This document shows, piece by piece, positions 22,641 through 33,791 of a stretch of DNA of 64,000 bases. Under the pieces are notes generated by a model that saw only the letters and a list, made by a program, of their open reading frames with translations, had not been told where the DNA came from and did no database searches. Position numbers and translations under genes: made by a program. The stretch spans positions 52,343,074 through 52,407,073 of the forward strand of contig NC_087063.1 in the NCBI RefSeq assembly GCF_963678635.1. The letters are read 5' to 3'. This stretch comes from Symsagittifera roscoffensis (Eukaryota; Xenacoelomorpha; Acoela; Convolutidae). Position 1 is the first letter of the stretch. The number at the start of each line of letters is the position of its first letter.

Positions 22641-23790
22641 ATTTGAAGCGTCGCTTTTAGCATAAAACGGTTGGTCTGGATCTGGAATAATAATTGATCT
22701 TTGTTCAAGGAGAAGTATTTTTATTTCTTTAAACCGTTTCTGATGTTCTGTTGCCCATTCAAAATTATTTCGTTGTCTGAAATATTATAAAAAGGTCTAA
22801 AAAAAGTTGCATTTTATAGACCTATTTACTTAAAAAGTTTAACAGTCCAAGAAAGTCTTGGATTTTAAAATTATTCGATGGAGGTTAAACTTATATCATT
22901 GCGTCTATGCGGGATTTTAATGGAGTTAATGTACTTCCTTCAATAACTTTTTCACCAATCACCTAGGATTATTACACGGGTGAGGAAAAATGTGATTTGT
23001 CTGGCGCTGTTTTCATGTTTTCTTTAGGTAGTATACGATGATATTCATCTCAGACAACAAACATTTCGTTTTCTGTTTGTGATTGCATGAAAACTTCGTC
23101 TAAACATCTTTTTACGGAAAATGATTGGTCGAAAGTTTTTTTTATCAATAATGCTGAGAATTCTGTTGGTCCTTGGAGATTCCTTAGAAAAATTCGTATT
23201 GTTGGTTACCAATAACGGAATGTGTTAAGCGTCGTGATTCTTCATATAGTGGCATTTGGCTAAACGCGCTATTCTAGTCAGCTGTTGTAAAGTATTTTCC
23301 GTTTATTTTCGTGAGAATTACTTGAATTCGTTCTAAGGGCCAATTACATTCACCAATGAGGGAATTGAGGTATCTTGCGTCTGAAACGATTTTTTAATGA
23401 TTCTCCTTCAGCTGAAATTATAACGGAATTTATGAATGTGTTTCCTTTTGGTTGTTCTTCTTCATTTACTGTGGAAATATTTTCATATTGTTCTAGTCTG
23501 TCTAGTAATATTTTGACTTAATTTTGTAAGTCAAATGGAACTTTACTTGCTCGCTGATTTTGAAAACTGTGGCAGGTTTCATAAGAGGCGTAGAGGTGAA
23601 TTTATTTTTCCGACATCAAATTATCAAACTTAGATGTAGCGCAAACCATTGCGTATTTTAGTAGTAGTTCGGCTAGTTGTTCAACTTCTTTTTGTGTAAT
23701 TTGAGAGTGTTGAAAATTCATCATTGCAAGGAATTTTTGTTGTTCAGTAGTATATTTTGATATCTGAAATGTTGGTTTAGTTTAAGTTGT
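22640..23790 (-). pseudogene. pol: Reverse transcriptase relic, copy B
   Basis: Aligns with copy C 45370-46500. The catalytic box near 23090-23110 reads CLDE instead of YLDD. No long frame is left. Confidence 0.65.
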
Positions 23791-24109
23791 TTTTGTAAAA
23801 TTGTCTGTGTTTCGTTACTTATCAATTATTTCATTATTAAAGGATATTTCTTCATTAAGAATTATTGATTGACATTTATCTAATTACTTCAAAATTTTAT
23901 TTACTTTATATGCTTTTTTTGTTTGAGGGAAATTGCAGCGTTTCTTTCATAATAACCTAAAATTAAATCTGAGTTTGTATTTTTCGTGTATTTGATTGAT
24001 GAGATTGTTACTCGGAAAAACTTAGAATTGGCTTGAATTCAAGGTCTGACAAATTTAGTCGTTGTTTTTTTTGTTTCATGTTATATTGGTGGACTTGAAT
24101 TTTGAAAAG

Positions 24110-24131
24110 TTATATATATATATATATATCC
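24110..24131. repeat. TA dinucleotide microsatellite
   Basis: About ten TA units, lying close to the internal deletion junction (about 24165) of copy B. Confidence 0.85.
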
Positions 24132-24165
24132 AGCCATTGGTTTCAGCTGTTTTCATTCTCGGTTA

Positions 24166-24795
24166 TTTATTAGGGTAAACAGTGATTTCAGCTTGTTCTA
24201 GTTTATTTACTAGTTTTCTGAAGTCTATATCGGGTTTTCGAATTAAAGATGGATGTGATGCTCTATTTTTATCAATTTTTTCCGTAATTGTGGTGATAGA
24301 GTATAGAGTCATCACTTAATTTCATGTCCTTGTTGTGTTTTTAAGTGTCATGCGTTTTAAAGGAATGTGCTTTTCTTACTATGTTTCAATTCTTACTGCA
24401 AGTTGTTTAATTGTCTCATTTGGGATTCTGCGAATTTCATTACATAAGACTCATTGGTGTTGTTTGTTTCTTTCAGAGTCAAATATTTTCGAACATTCTC
24501 GTTCGAATCTTTTCCAATCTGTTATAAAATCTTTAGGTAAAACTGAAAACTTTTTTTTGGGCTGCGCCATCAAGTGTGGTTTGGATTAGAGCTATGCATC
24601 TATGGATCCAATTTTGATGATGTGGTGTATTTACTGGTTCAGGTCCTATATTTAAATTTGAATTGGCTGTGACTGCATTTAAATAATCTTTTACTGAGTA
24701 CTCAGGATCTATTCCTGTGAATACCATTAGTAGTTTATTTGAAGATATTGAAGATCCACCCATAATGGAGTTTTAGTTATCTGTAGCAATTCTGC
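24166..24795 (-). pseudogene. gag: gag N-terminal half, copy B
   Basis: Starts at a junction where copy C 46930 is joined to 48680, so protease and the gag tail with its CCHC knuckle are deleted. The remaining part holds the start of gag, with M..GGSSI.SNK.LMVFTG.DPEYSV-type sequence at 24763-24533 closely matching copy C. One frameshift interrupts the W-F-S-V region. Confidence 0.7.
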
Positions 24796-26440
24796 GCAAT
24801 TGCTAATTGAGAAAAATATGTAAGTTGGGTTTTTGTTATTTCATACTCTTGTAAATATTATAGTAATGGCATTTCATTTTGCATTTGAACTGGTTGATAA
24901 CTTTGGGTATTTACAGGTTTTTGTGATTGAAAGCTATTTTTGTATGACGTTGGGTTATAACTTGTTTGTCGTGCTTGATCGTTTCGTCTATATGGTTCGA
25001 AAAGAGCTGGCTGATAAATAAGATCTGGTTGATCATTGTTCCAATGATTGTTTTATTGATTTGTATTGAATCTCTGTTGATTTTGATGATAGTATTCTCC
25101 ATCCTCTCAGTAATGTGGTTGATTCTTTATATAGTGTTTAATTGTCACGTTTTTTTGGTTTTGTTAAAAAAATGGATAATTTTTGCTACGGTCCCGTGTA
25201 ACTCGTGGTTGAGCGTTAAAAATACTCTTTGAGACGCTTGTTGTGGTAAGTTTTGATATAAGTTTTGTGTTTGTGATTGTTTTTGACTTTTCATATGGGA
25301 AAATTTTGTTGTTTTGGATTTTGCGAAAAAATTCTAAATATGATCTGAGAAGTTGTTTCTATTAGACGTCTTTTGTTTATTTTTTTGTCTTGATGTCATT
25401 ACTGGTTTAAATAAGTGATTGTCTATTTGTGAATATTTTGGAATAACAGAAGGTTTTACCGTGGATTGTATAGTTGTTTGCGCAAATGCTGCGTTTTTGT
25501 TTCTTGGGGTTGTAAGTGTAGGATGAACGGGGGAAATGTTTTGTTTCGTTGTAGTTGGCATCGTATCAAATATTTCTTCATTTACAAAATGTGATGGCGC
25601 TTGATTGTCTTGTTGTGTAAGATTTCTTGTTCCATTTAAATTTTTTGCCTATTAATAAATGTAGATTTTAAGCTAATATTTCTTGTTCTGAATTGACGGA
25701 AAATGCTGCGTTTTTGTTTCTTGAGGTTTTAGGTGTAGGATGAATGGCAGAAATGCTTTGTTTAGTTGTTGTTGGCATTGTTTCAACTATTTCTGCATTT
25801 ACGAAATGAGATGGAGTTTGAATATTTTGTTGTGTAAGATTTATTGTTCCATTTAAATTATCTTATGTCTTATTAAATGTAGAAGTTAAGCTTTTCTTTC
25901 CTGTTCTGTGAGTGAATATTGCATCATAATTTCAAGGTGTTGCATCAATAGTAAGTGGAGTTATTCTAACATAATCCCTATTGATGGAAGTTTTGGTAAT
26001 TGTTTGACTTGATATATCAGTTGGTATAATAACAAATAATGGAAGAAACTATTCAGGTTCCCATAGATAATCTGTTTCATTTGCCAATACAATTTCAACG
26101 TCTGAATTTTGTGGTCGGAAACGTTTTCCTGCTAGTGATATGCGGTCAATGTTAAATAATGAATTATAAACCATGCTAATAACTTTTGTAGATCGTGTTA
26201 AACATTTTGTGATAATTCATTACTAGTGAAATTTCACGGATTGTGTTTAAACAATTTGAGAAAATACGGGTTTCTTTTCTTACAGTTGTATGTCGAGATG
26301 TTTGAGTTGGTGACTCTTTTTATGTTTCTCTGAATTCTAGTATGGAAGAATAGCTTTAGATGGTTGAAAATACATCATTTGTGAATATATAATTTGCTCT
26401 TTCTGTTTGTGAGTTTTGGTGTTGTATATTTTTTATATAT
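24796..26440 (-). pseudogene. ORF1 (pre-gag ORF) relic, copy B
   Basis: Homologue of copy C ORF1. The piece 25561-25334 reads through the position where copy C has a nonsense codon: it has TTIQSTVKPSVIPKYS, with Q where copy C has TAA. A tandem duplication of about 205 bp (25495-25699, 25700-about 25904) repeats the segment encoding the T/P-rich stretch before it. The N-terminal half is at about 25900-26440, broken. No known domain recognised. Confidence 0.6.
25495..25904. repeat. 205-bp tandem duplication within ORF1 of copy B
   Basis: Both copies start aaatgctgcgtttttgtttc and run through a similar end that includes tgttgtgtaagattt. Copies A and C have it once. Confidence 0.8.
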
Positions 26441-27320
26441 TCTTATATAAATTTCTATAGAAAGTTTTTTTAATTTCTTTTATAATTTTTTTTTGTTTTT
26501 GGTTAATCGACGTTTCACGTCGTTAGACACTTTTGAAATTATGTGAAGGGGAGAACAAATTTGTTCAGATTTGATTCAAGGAAAATTTTGATGATCAATA
26601 GTAAAATTAATTAAATATAGGTTTAATTTGAAATGAAAGATCCAAGGGAAGCCTTGATGATCTGTTTATTACAGAAAAGTGAGATATTGAAAGCAAGAAT
26701 AAGCTTTGTTAATTTTTAATTTAAAAATTTTGAGTTAATGAAAAATTAAAAGTTACGGTTTCGATGAGATTAGTTTTTGAATTGTTGCTGTTATGTTTTA
26801 GGTGATGAAACTGGGATGAGAACATTTAGTTATTCAATTTATGTAACTAACAATGATTTTTTATACTAACTAATTTTTGTATTTTGTATTTAATAAACTA
26901 TTATTGGAAAATTTTTTGGGGCATATTTTGGGGGGAAAACGACTTGTGCTCTTTTTATCAGTCGTTATTGTATAGATAGTAGGTTTAGCACCAGTAAGAG
27001 TGTTGAAGGATTTTTTTTTTCAATTTATTTTCAAGTCAGTAAAGGAAAATGTAATTTTTACTGCTGCAAGTTTTCGAAAGACAAAAGTTTGTTCCGGTTT
27101 CCGTCGTAATATCATGTAGCAGAGTGGTTCAATTCCTGATTGTGTTTCGCTTCACGATGTTGTTCTTTTTTCAACACCTTGTTATTGTTTGAACAATTTG
27201 GCGTAAAATTATTGAGACGTAGAGACATTTTTATTAAATTATCTATTACGTCTAGCATTTTTGCAAATTTGCAGTTGTCTAATTCTAAGATCTATTTTTT
27301 CAGTTAAGGTCTTGTTCGAG
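26441..27320 (-). other. Leader of copy B with paired hairpin repeat
   Basis: Between ORF1 and the PBS. Two diverged copies of the GATC..CAAGG..CCTTG..GATC repeat lie at 26573-26596 and 26639-26662. The second is the better preserved. Confidence 0.6.
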
Positions 27321-27336
27321 AATTTTAGTCGCACCA
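27310..27336 (-). other. Primer-binding site region, copy B
   Basis: The plus strand reads ...ttagtcgcacca just before the LTR, separated by ga. It ends in CCA as a tRNA 3' end does. It shares ttcgaga and gtcgcacca with copy C. The tRNA species is not identified. Confidence 0.6.
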
Positions 27337-27338
27337 GA

Positions 27339-27721
27339 TGAGTTAAGACCTATTGGTTATACTCATAGGGTAATTTCAGATAAGTTACTACATCTGCTCG
27401 TCACGCTATCTTATTTTTGGCCGCAAAGATTCGTGCAGTTTCTTAGTCTAATACCGATCTTAATCTTACTCTTATATCTCCTAGTCTCAATAGATCTAGT
27501 GTAAACTGGTTTATGCTAGTTAGTTCTTGGAGTTTATCGAGAAGGATAACAGCTGTATTCATAGTTGTATTTAAATTGTTCTTTGCTGAAACGTAGTTTC
27601 AGCACTTACAAATAAGTGTGAATAATAGAGATGGATTTGATTGGTTAGTTGTAATTATTCCATAGTGATATTCCATCATAATTATAATTGGTCTATAAAA
27701 ACTAGTTCAGAACTGGTTCCA
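27339..27721 (-). repeat. 5' LTR of Gypsy copy B (383 bp)
   Basis: TG...CA termini (tgagttaaga ... aactggttcca). It contains the palindrome GCTGAAAC-gta-GTTTCAGC near 27588-27606, the counterpart of the longer palindrome in copy C. Confidence 0.85.
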
Positions 27722-28379
27722 ATAGTTTGATTCCCGAAATGACTCTAAAACTCAGACACTAAAGTAAAAGTGAAAGTTAACGGCTTAAATTAAACCTAAA
27801 AAAGCTTTTGTAAGGGCGCACGCTGACCTTATTAGCTGGAGAATAAACCAAAAAACCAAAAAAAAAACGGTTTTTTCTTGATACTGAGAACTTAAATATG
27901 GCATATAACTCAACCCATTTCGATGAAAATTTGTAGTATCTGATTTTGCGTGGGATTCAAAAGAAGAAAGAGAAAAAAACTAAAACACCCAATACAAATT
28001 TCAAAATTTTTTAAATGGTCGGGACGATGACTGCTCCTCTATTAGATTGAAATCTACGGATCCCAGAGCATTTATACAACATCGAACAAGTTCAGCTTAC
28101 GCGAAATAGTTTGCTTAATTAGAAACCATACGTAAATGAATCCCAAAAATTTCAAGTTATAACAGCTTAAGTCTTTCAGCAAACCCGGATGGGTGCAATC
28201 AGTTCAGATTTCTATTTATTTTATGCGTCTTTCTTCTGATTTGACCGTAAAGTTTTGAATACTAGCCAATTATGTTCCATAATTGGCTCATGATTATATT
28301 GAACACTGACTAGTTTCACCAGTAAGACAAATTTTATTTTAGTGCAGTACGAGGGCAAACTGTGCATTTTGTGAATTGT
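27722..28379. other. Intergenic sequence, nothing recognised
   Basis: About 660 bp without supported ORF, repeat or RNA gene. Confidence 0.4.
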
Positions 28380-28960
28380 AAGCGGATTCCGCAACAGGCA
28401 AAAGACAGATTAGCCGGGGAATCCGCAGCCTTGCTTTATTTCTTTGACCTTCTCTGGTTTTTTGGACTCCATGGACAAATAGCTAAAACTTTGTGTTGCT
28501 CAAAATCACGCAATCCAAAAACAGGCAACTTTGCGGATTCCGCAAACAAATGTGTGGCAGTTAAAACCAGTTTGTGGAATCCATGAACAAATCATTATAT
28601 ATGTGTTTAGATAACTTAGGATGTCGCGGAATCCGCAACTGTAATTGGAATCCGCAATTTTTGGTGAATCCGCAAACTGTAAGCGGATACCGCAAATTGT
28701 ATGTAACCGGAATCCGCTAATTGTATGCGGAATGCGCTTAAGTTTGCGGAATTCACTTACTTTTGCGGAATCCACTTATAATTGCGGAATCCAGAACAAC
28801 TACCTATGATTGCTCGTGGCGGAATCCGCAAAAAAATCAATGTATCGACAAATTTTACTTTGCAGCTACTTGTACGCGGAATCCACTGAAATTTTGTAAG
28901 TGGAATCCACTTACGTTTTGAAACATGTTTAAAGACTTGTCTCTGGAATCCAGGAACATG
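28380..28960. repeat. Cluster of GCGGAATCCGCA palindromic motifs
   Basis: Many copies of the near-palindrome GCGGAATCCGC or its halves (gcggattccgcaa, tgcggaatccgcaac, gtggaatccact), spaced 10-60 bp over 580 bp and in both orientations. Weakened copies read ggaatccacttac. The minus-strand ORFs across it (28775-28506, 28981-28757) show repeats of the peptide made by this motif (FR/IPQ) and are by-products. Confidence 0.8.
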
Positions 28961-29082
28961 CAGACACAAAATTGTGCGCATATCCAGAGCGCAGTTTGGC
29001 CAAGTAATATGGGAATTGAATGTAGCTAATATCTCAATAACCTCACATCAAAGGTTTTAAAAAATTCTGTTTAGACCACCTG

Positions 29083-29298
29083 TACAGAAATTTAAAAATA
29101 CAGATATGCTAGGGTTAATCAATTTGTTGTGAAATTGCGTATCTGATCTGAACTGTATCAGACATGTTCAGACCTGGAAGATACAAAAAATTAATGTTAC
29201 AGAAAAAAAATAAAAATACAGATATGCCCAGGGTTAATCCATTTGCTGTGAGATTGCATATCTGTCCTCATTTGCATCAGACAAGTTCAGATCTGAAA
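29083..29298. repeat. Tandem duplication, period about 116 bp
   Basis: The copies at 29083 and 29199 both start acagaaa, then aaaaatacagatatgc, agggttaat and end near cagac.tgttcag. Identity is moderate. The end is rich in the CAGATCTG/CAGAC.TGTTCAG motif of the foldback at 30836-31237. Confidence 0.75.
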
Positions 29299-30835
29299 AA
29301 AAGATTTTTTTAAAATTTTCGAATAAATTCTCAACTATTGTTTGGTTTCTTTTTTTTTTCGTTGAAAATAGCCATTCAAACAAATAACACTAAAACTCAC
29401 GTTAAAAATCACGTCCTTGTTTTCCGTTTTTGAAAAGCAAGTAAAGAAATAAGTTCTACAGACGTTGATCTTTCGAATAATGTAATTGTAATAATTCTGG
29501 AACAAAAAGTCGGGTGGCTGAAAATAAAAACCTGCGAAACAAAATTTTTTAAAGCTTTTTTCTATGATTACAAAATAGTTTCCCTGCGGTCTGTATAAAT
29601 TTAAAAAGTGGTGTTGGCAAGTTTTCACTGGTTAGCAGGAGTATGACTGGTGCAACCTGACTGGATCTCCCATCGTTTTAAGTTAATTTTATTCATTTTC
29701 AGATTGAATGCGACAATAATCATTTTAACTCAGTCATCGACATATTGATTCAACACGGTGGTGACCTATGATGCGACAAAATGAGCATGACCTCCTGACT
29801 GCACCCTTTTCTCTGGTTGAAAGGGGGAATATGTTCGTGATATACAGCCGCTCAATGTTCAACAGTTCAAAACAAGCGTCCATTATTTTAGCTCGAGGGC
29901 TTCCTTCCTTCTCATAGTATTTTTTTTTCAGGAATTATGTTGATAGTTCGGACAAAAAAAATTTATGATTCGGCCCAATTATTTTTTTTGCCGTTTATTA
30001 GCTCTTGTAAATGTTTGCGCTGCTAAAACACGCCATTTGGGTTTGAAGCAGAAAGAGGAACGTGATGACTTAATGCCTTCTGTTGATATAGACGATTTGT
30101 TGCCAAAACAATTGCGAAATGTGCAATTTATACATCGTATCAAAAAAGTTTCTATATGCGCTAACATTCTTTTTCTTACTCCCGGGAAAATGTAACAAGC
30201 ATTGAGTTTTTCCAAATGAATCTCAGTGAAACAAATGAACGTCATATTTGACAAAAAAAGGAAGAATAACAACTTTAACAAAATAACAAGTTTTTGAGCT
30301 CAAAATTTGATATATATCGACAATTTGTTGATTTGTTACATAGGTTTTATAGCCCAATATCTGATATACAATGATAGCCTTCAATGATTTCATTGCATAT
30401 TCGGGCTTCGATTTTTCGAGCTCAGAAATCTGATTTATGGGCTTTTTTCCAGTTCCCCCCTTGATATTTCCGAAATTCAATATACGAAAGTCTATTTAAA
30501 ATGACTTTTCATGTAATAAACTGCGTTAAAACGTGTCAGTGGGAACAATTGAACAAATTTGTTCAGAATTTTTAACATGCACAATGCCGTGTGAACACTT
30601 TTTGAATTTTTTGTTCTGTAAATTTACGAGGGGTTGGGAAACTGGAAAAGAGCCGATATACGTGGTTCTTTTGCTTGACTTCTTCAACATCTGGCACGTG
30701 TCTTATTTCAAAAAGTCGCTTAAACAGCTTGTTTTACTGCCTTGTTAGCATAAAAAATTGATTTAAACTGCTGTTTAGAACATTGAATCGATCTGCTCAG
30801 GGTTCATTTGAAATTTAAAGAGTGGAAATCTATCC
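29299..30835. other. Intergenic sequence, no supported gene
   Basis: ORFs of 70-100 codons (such as 29965-30195 plus and 30480-30223 minus) show no recognisable domain and may be chance. A polypyrimidine-AG (tttttttttcag, about 29923-29933) precedes the plus ORF and could be a 3' splice site, but no partner exon was found. A segment at 30420-30520 (ttttttccagt..cccc) recurs, diverged, at about 34145-34215. Confidence 0.35.
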
Positions 30836-31237
30836 AGCAAAAACTTGGAAACCAGATCTGAGCATCTTAAATTCTTGCCTGTTTCAGATCTTGTTCAGAC
30901 ATGGTGCATGTTTCGTTTGGACATGGTCATGTCTGAATCAGGGCTGAAGCAGGTATGAATTTTGTCACAAAGCAGATCTGCTCAAGTTCTGATTCAGACC
31001 AGGAACTTATATGGGTCATATCTGAACCAGATCTGAGCAGATCTGCACCAGATCTGACCCATGTATGCTCCGGGTTTGAATCAGGCCTTGAGAAGATCTA
31101 CTTATGTGATAGAATCCATGCCTGCCTCAGTACTGATTCAGACATGTCCATGTCCAAACGAAACATGCACCTTGTCTGGACAAGATCTAAAACAGGCAAG
31201 ACTCTAAGATGCTCAGATCTGGTTTCCAAGTTTTTGT
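30836..31237. mobile_element. Foldback element built of CAGATCTG-type motifs
   Basis: Arms of about 110 bp: the left starts aaaaacttggaaaccagatctgag, and the right ends in its complement ctcagatctggtttccaagttttt. Further in, acatggtgcatgtttcgtttggacatgg matches ccatgtccaaacgaaacatgcacc. The core carries repeated CAGATCTG and TCTGAACCAG units. The plus ORF 30955-31254 is a by-product. Confidence 0.75.
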
Positions 31238-31263
31238 TAGGTGCGGGCAAGTAAAAGAGAGCA

Positions 31264-31472
31264 AGTTGATCTACTTAACAATTGCCCTCTTTTTGGTACC
31301 TTGAGAATTGCCACCCCTATTAATAAAATCATTAAATTAGCGCTAGAGCTTTGTATTGAGACTTCTAATTTTGCTGCAATCTGATTGGTCGAAAATGCTT
31401 TATATTAATCTACTAAACAATTGCCCCCCTTTCTTAAAGGGGGGGGGGTAATTGTTAAGTAGATTTGAGCAA
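31264..31472. mobile_element. Small inverted-repeat element, about 210 bp
   Basis: The ends gatctacttaacaattgcc (about 31270) and ggtaattgttaagtagat (about 31450) are inverted copies. A second internal copy of the end (ctactaaacaattgccccc) sits near 31409, facing a G10 run. Fits a MITE; no target duplication was certain. Confidence 0.6.
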
Positions 31473-32017
31473 ATTTGAGGCCAGCGTTAGAATAAGGAGC
31501 TGCATGATTATATCCTGCCGAAAAAGATAGCATGGTGTAAAGATGGTGTACTCATTTCTAAATGACAGACACTCTGAGATGACAGATCCATCTTATCTCA
31601 ATCGCTAAAGTCAACCATTTTTTCTAACTGTCCATATCGAGTTTCAGTTCCCTAATTGCCACTCTCGGTTGTTTTTACCTCTCTTCACAAGTCAATTCGT
31701 CTAATTTAAATTCATCAGTTTGATGTTTTATGAGAAATTCGGTACCATCGCATCATGATTGAAAATTTTTATCAAAGACCACTTGACCGAAAGTGTCCCA
31801 AAGTTGATCAAAAAGGTTTGCTATTGCTACCCGTACTGATGTTAATGTCTCGGCACACCTGTTTTTGATTTCTACAAAGGAATCAAATGTGACCAGAAAT
31901 GTAGCACGGATGGGCAGGGGTGAAATAATTTCAGTTCTGGGCAGATCTAATATTCAAATGACCATGTCTCGTGGGAATACGAGAAGATCTGACTAACACG
32001 TGATCAAACCTGACTAA
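31473..32017. other. Intergenic sequence, nothing recognised
   Basis: The segment around 31741 (accatcgcatcatgattgaaaa) occurs inverted at about 34795-34815. No gene seen. Confidence 0.35.
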
Positions 32018-32798
32018 CCCCCCGAGTTGACCAAAAATGCTAGTCATACAGTTTTCATATATGGAAAAAAGCAAATCATACACTTTTCATGCAATTCCAT
32101 AAGTACAGAAAAATGCATGAACGGTCAATGAATAAAATTTTTTCATATATGGAAATTGAATGACTAGCATTTTTCCATTTTAATATCTGAAAGTTTGTTG
32201 GTTGCGTTCGTAAACGAACACAAATGACATAAATCTTGGTTACTCAAACGTAGTAACCAAAGGTTTGGCCGTCTCGCATTAAAAATGCATTGGAAACATC
32301 TTGAAATGTTTTAATTCTGTCTCATACAAATAATATAACAAAAGTACCGAACTTTTAAATTTTGGCAAACATTTTCAAAGACGATTATTTCTGAAATTTG
32401 AATTTTTAAATTACCAGACAATGATCAAGGCATAGAAAAGTATGTCATATTAAAAAAAGAGGAGTTTTAAGCGTTTTGAACAAAGTTACGAAGAGAAAAG
32501 GAAAAAAAGGAAAAAAATCCAATATTAGTATATCCAGGACTACGTTATGCACACAAAAAAAATTTTGCATGCAAAATTTTTTGTTTGAAAAATATGTTTG
32601 TTTGAGTACAAAATCAATTTGCGGTTGAAAAAAAAACAAAAAATTTTGGGAGCATTTTCAAAAATTTTTGTCGTCGCCATCAAGAAAATGCTAGTCTTAC
32701 ATTTTCCATATATGGAAATTGTATGATTAGCATTTTTTATAGACTTAGTTTAGGGAATTGTATGATTAGCATTTTTGATCTATGGAGGTCAACCCGGG
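32018..32798. mobile_element. Terminal inverted-repeat element, about 780 bp, non-autonomous
   Basis: The left end ccccgagttgaccaaaaatgctagtcat and right end atgattagcatttttgatc..ggtcaacccggg are inverted and imperfect. Subterminal tccatatatgga palindromes with the flanking TIR unit are repeated inside at about 32145 and 32705, so the ends are nested or duplicated. No transposase ORF is present. Confidence 0.6.
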
Positions 32799-33559
32799 AC
32801 ATTGTTTCATTTTCACTCTCGCAGATTTAAGGAACATGCGTGCCGCATGCAAATACAAATTACTATTTTGCCCTGGAGTCGAATAAGCAGACATGAGTAG
32901 AAAACAGGGTCGCCAGTCAATAAGCAGAATGGTCCAAGAACAAAATGGGTCCAAGAGCAAAAAAACAGAAAAATTATAGTTTTTTGCAAGCTAATCGGTA
33001 AATTAATCTTAAGAATTGTCAATATTACCAATCAAAACGAATGTTTTATGCATAATTTCATCAATTTATTCAATTATTTTTTCAAAATTTTTCAATGAAA
33101 AACCTTAATGAAGCTATTCAATTCATGTATAAATTATACAGCAATTTCTTGCTGTTTCTGACAACTATTATTATTATTTTTTTTGAATTAGCCCGTATAA
33201 ACTAATAAAAGTCAAAAATTTTCTGTTTTTCTGCTCTTGGACCCATCCTGCTTTTGGAGCATTCTGTTTTTTGCTCCGCCTCCAGAAGAGAGCTCTTGTT
33301 AGTGTGTCTATCTATTTATTGACCGAATAGAATTCTTTCTTTTCTATTAATTCTAGGGAGGCGGGTTCTCATGCTTGAAGGACCGAATGCTTGAAAAATT
33401 TCAACTATTCAAAATCGCTGAGCGTTTTTATTGGCTAAATGCCTTTCTCACAAAATCGAATTCAGTATTAACAGAAAAACTTATTGGAATTTTTAGTTAA
33501 CCAAAATTTTTGGAATTTTGGCTATCTACTGATCGGTCAAAAAAAATCTCACAAACGAA
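32799..33559. other. Intergenic sequence, nothing recognised
   Basis: A few short ORFs without support. A repeated phrase (gggtccaagagcaaaaaaacag at about 32947 and its rough complement ctgtttttctgctcttggaccca at about 33224) suggests another loose inverted repeat of about 300 bp. Confidence 0.4.
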
Positions 33560-33791
33560 ATGATAATAGCACCCCACTCAGTGTAAATATATGATGAAAG
33601 GTTGAACACCTGGTTTTTAAATGTTTTAGTGGGGAGGAAGGTGTGTAAAACAAAAACCCCCACCTCTCAATTATTTATCCACCCACTAGTTTTGCGATAA
33701 TCAACAGTTTTGTTTTAGCTCCCCTAATAACATTTAAAACCAGGTATTCAATCGTTTATCATATATTTACTGTGAGTGTGGTGCTATCATA
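33560..33791. mobile_element. Palindromic MITE-like element, about 230 bp
   Basis: The left arm atgataatagcaccccactca..gtaaatatatgat..ggttgaacacctggtttttaaatg is inverted in the right arm catttaaaaccaggtattcaatcg..atcatatatttactg..agtgtggtgctatcat. The arms are about 75 bp with a central loop. Confidence 0.75.

Larger units (their letters stand above)
13329..27721 (-). mobile_element. Gypsy-like LTR retrotransposon copy B, decayed, interrupted by a BEL element
   Basis: The left (3') LTR is truncated at its outer side (13329-13558). The right (5') LTR is 27339-27721. The two share blocks such as ggtctataaa.actagtt and ctggttcca that distinguish them from copy C. Inside, in minus-strand order, are leader, ORF1, part of gag, RT, RNase H, part of integrase and the accessory ORF. 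Two internal deletions are visible by comparison with copy C. One at about 16360 removes env and the integrase core. One at about 24165 removes the gag tail, CCHC knuckle and protease. A BEL/Pao element inserted at 16610-21681. Confidence 0.8.

Noticed and set aside
28362-28981. Possible CRISPR-like array
   Set aside because: The repeats are degenerate, palindromic, in both orientations and unevenly spaced, in an animal genome.
29965-30195. Host gene exon with a 3' splice site in front
   Set aside because: A polypyrimidine-AG is present, but there is no domain, partner exon or conservation evidence.
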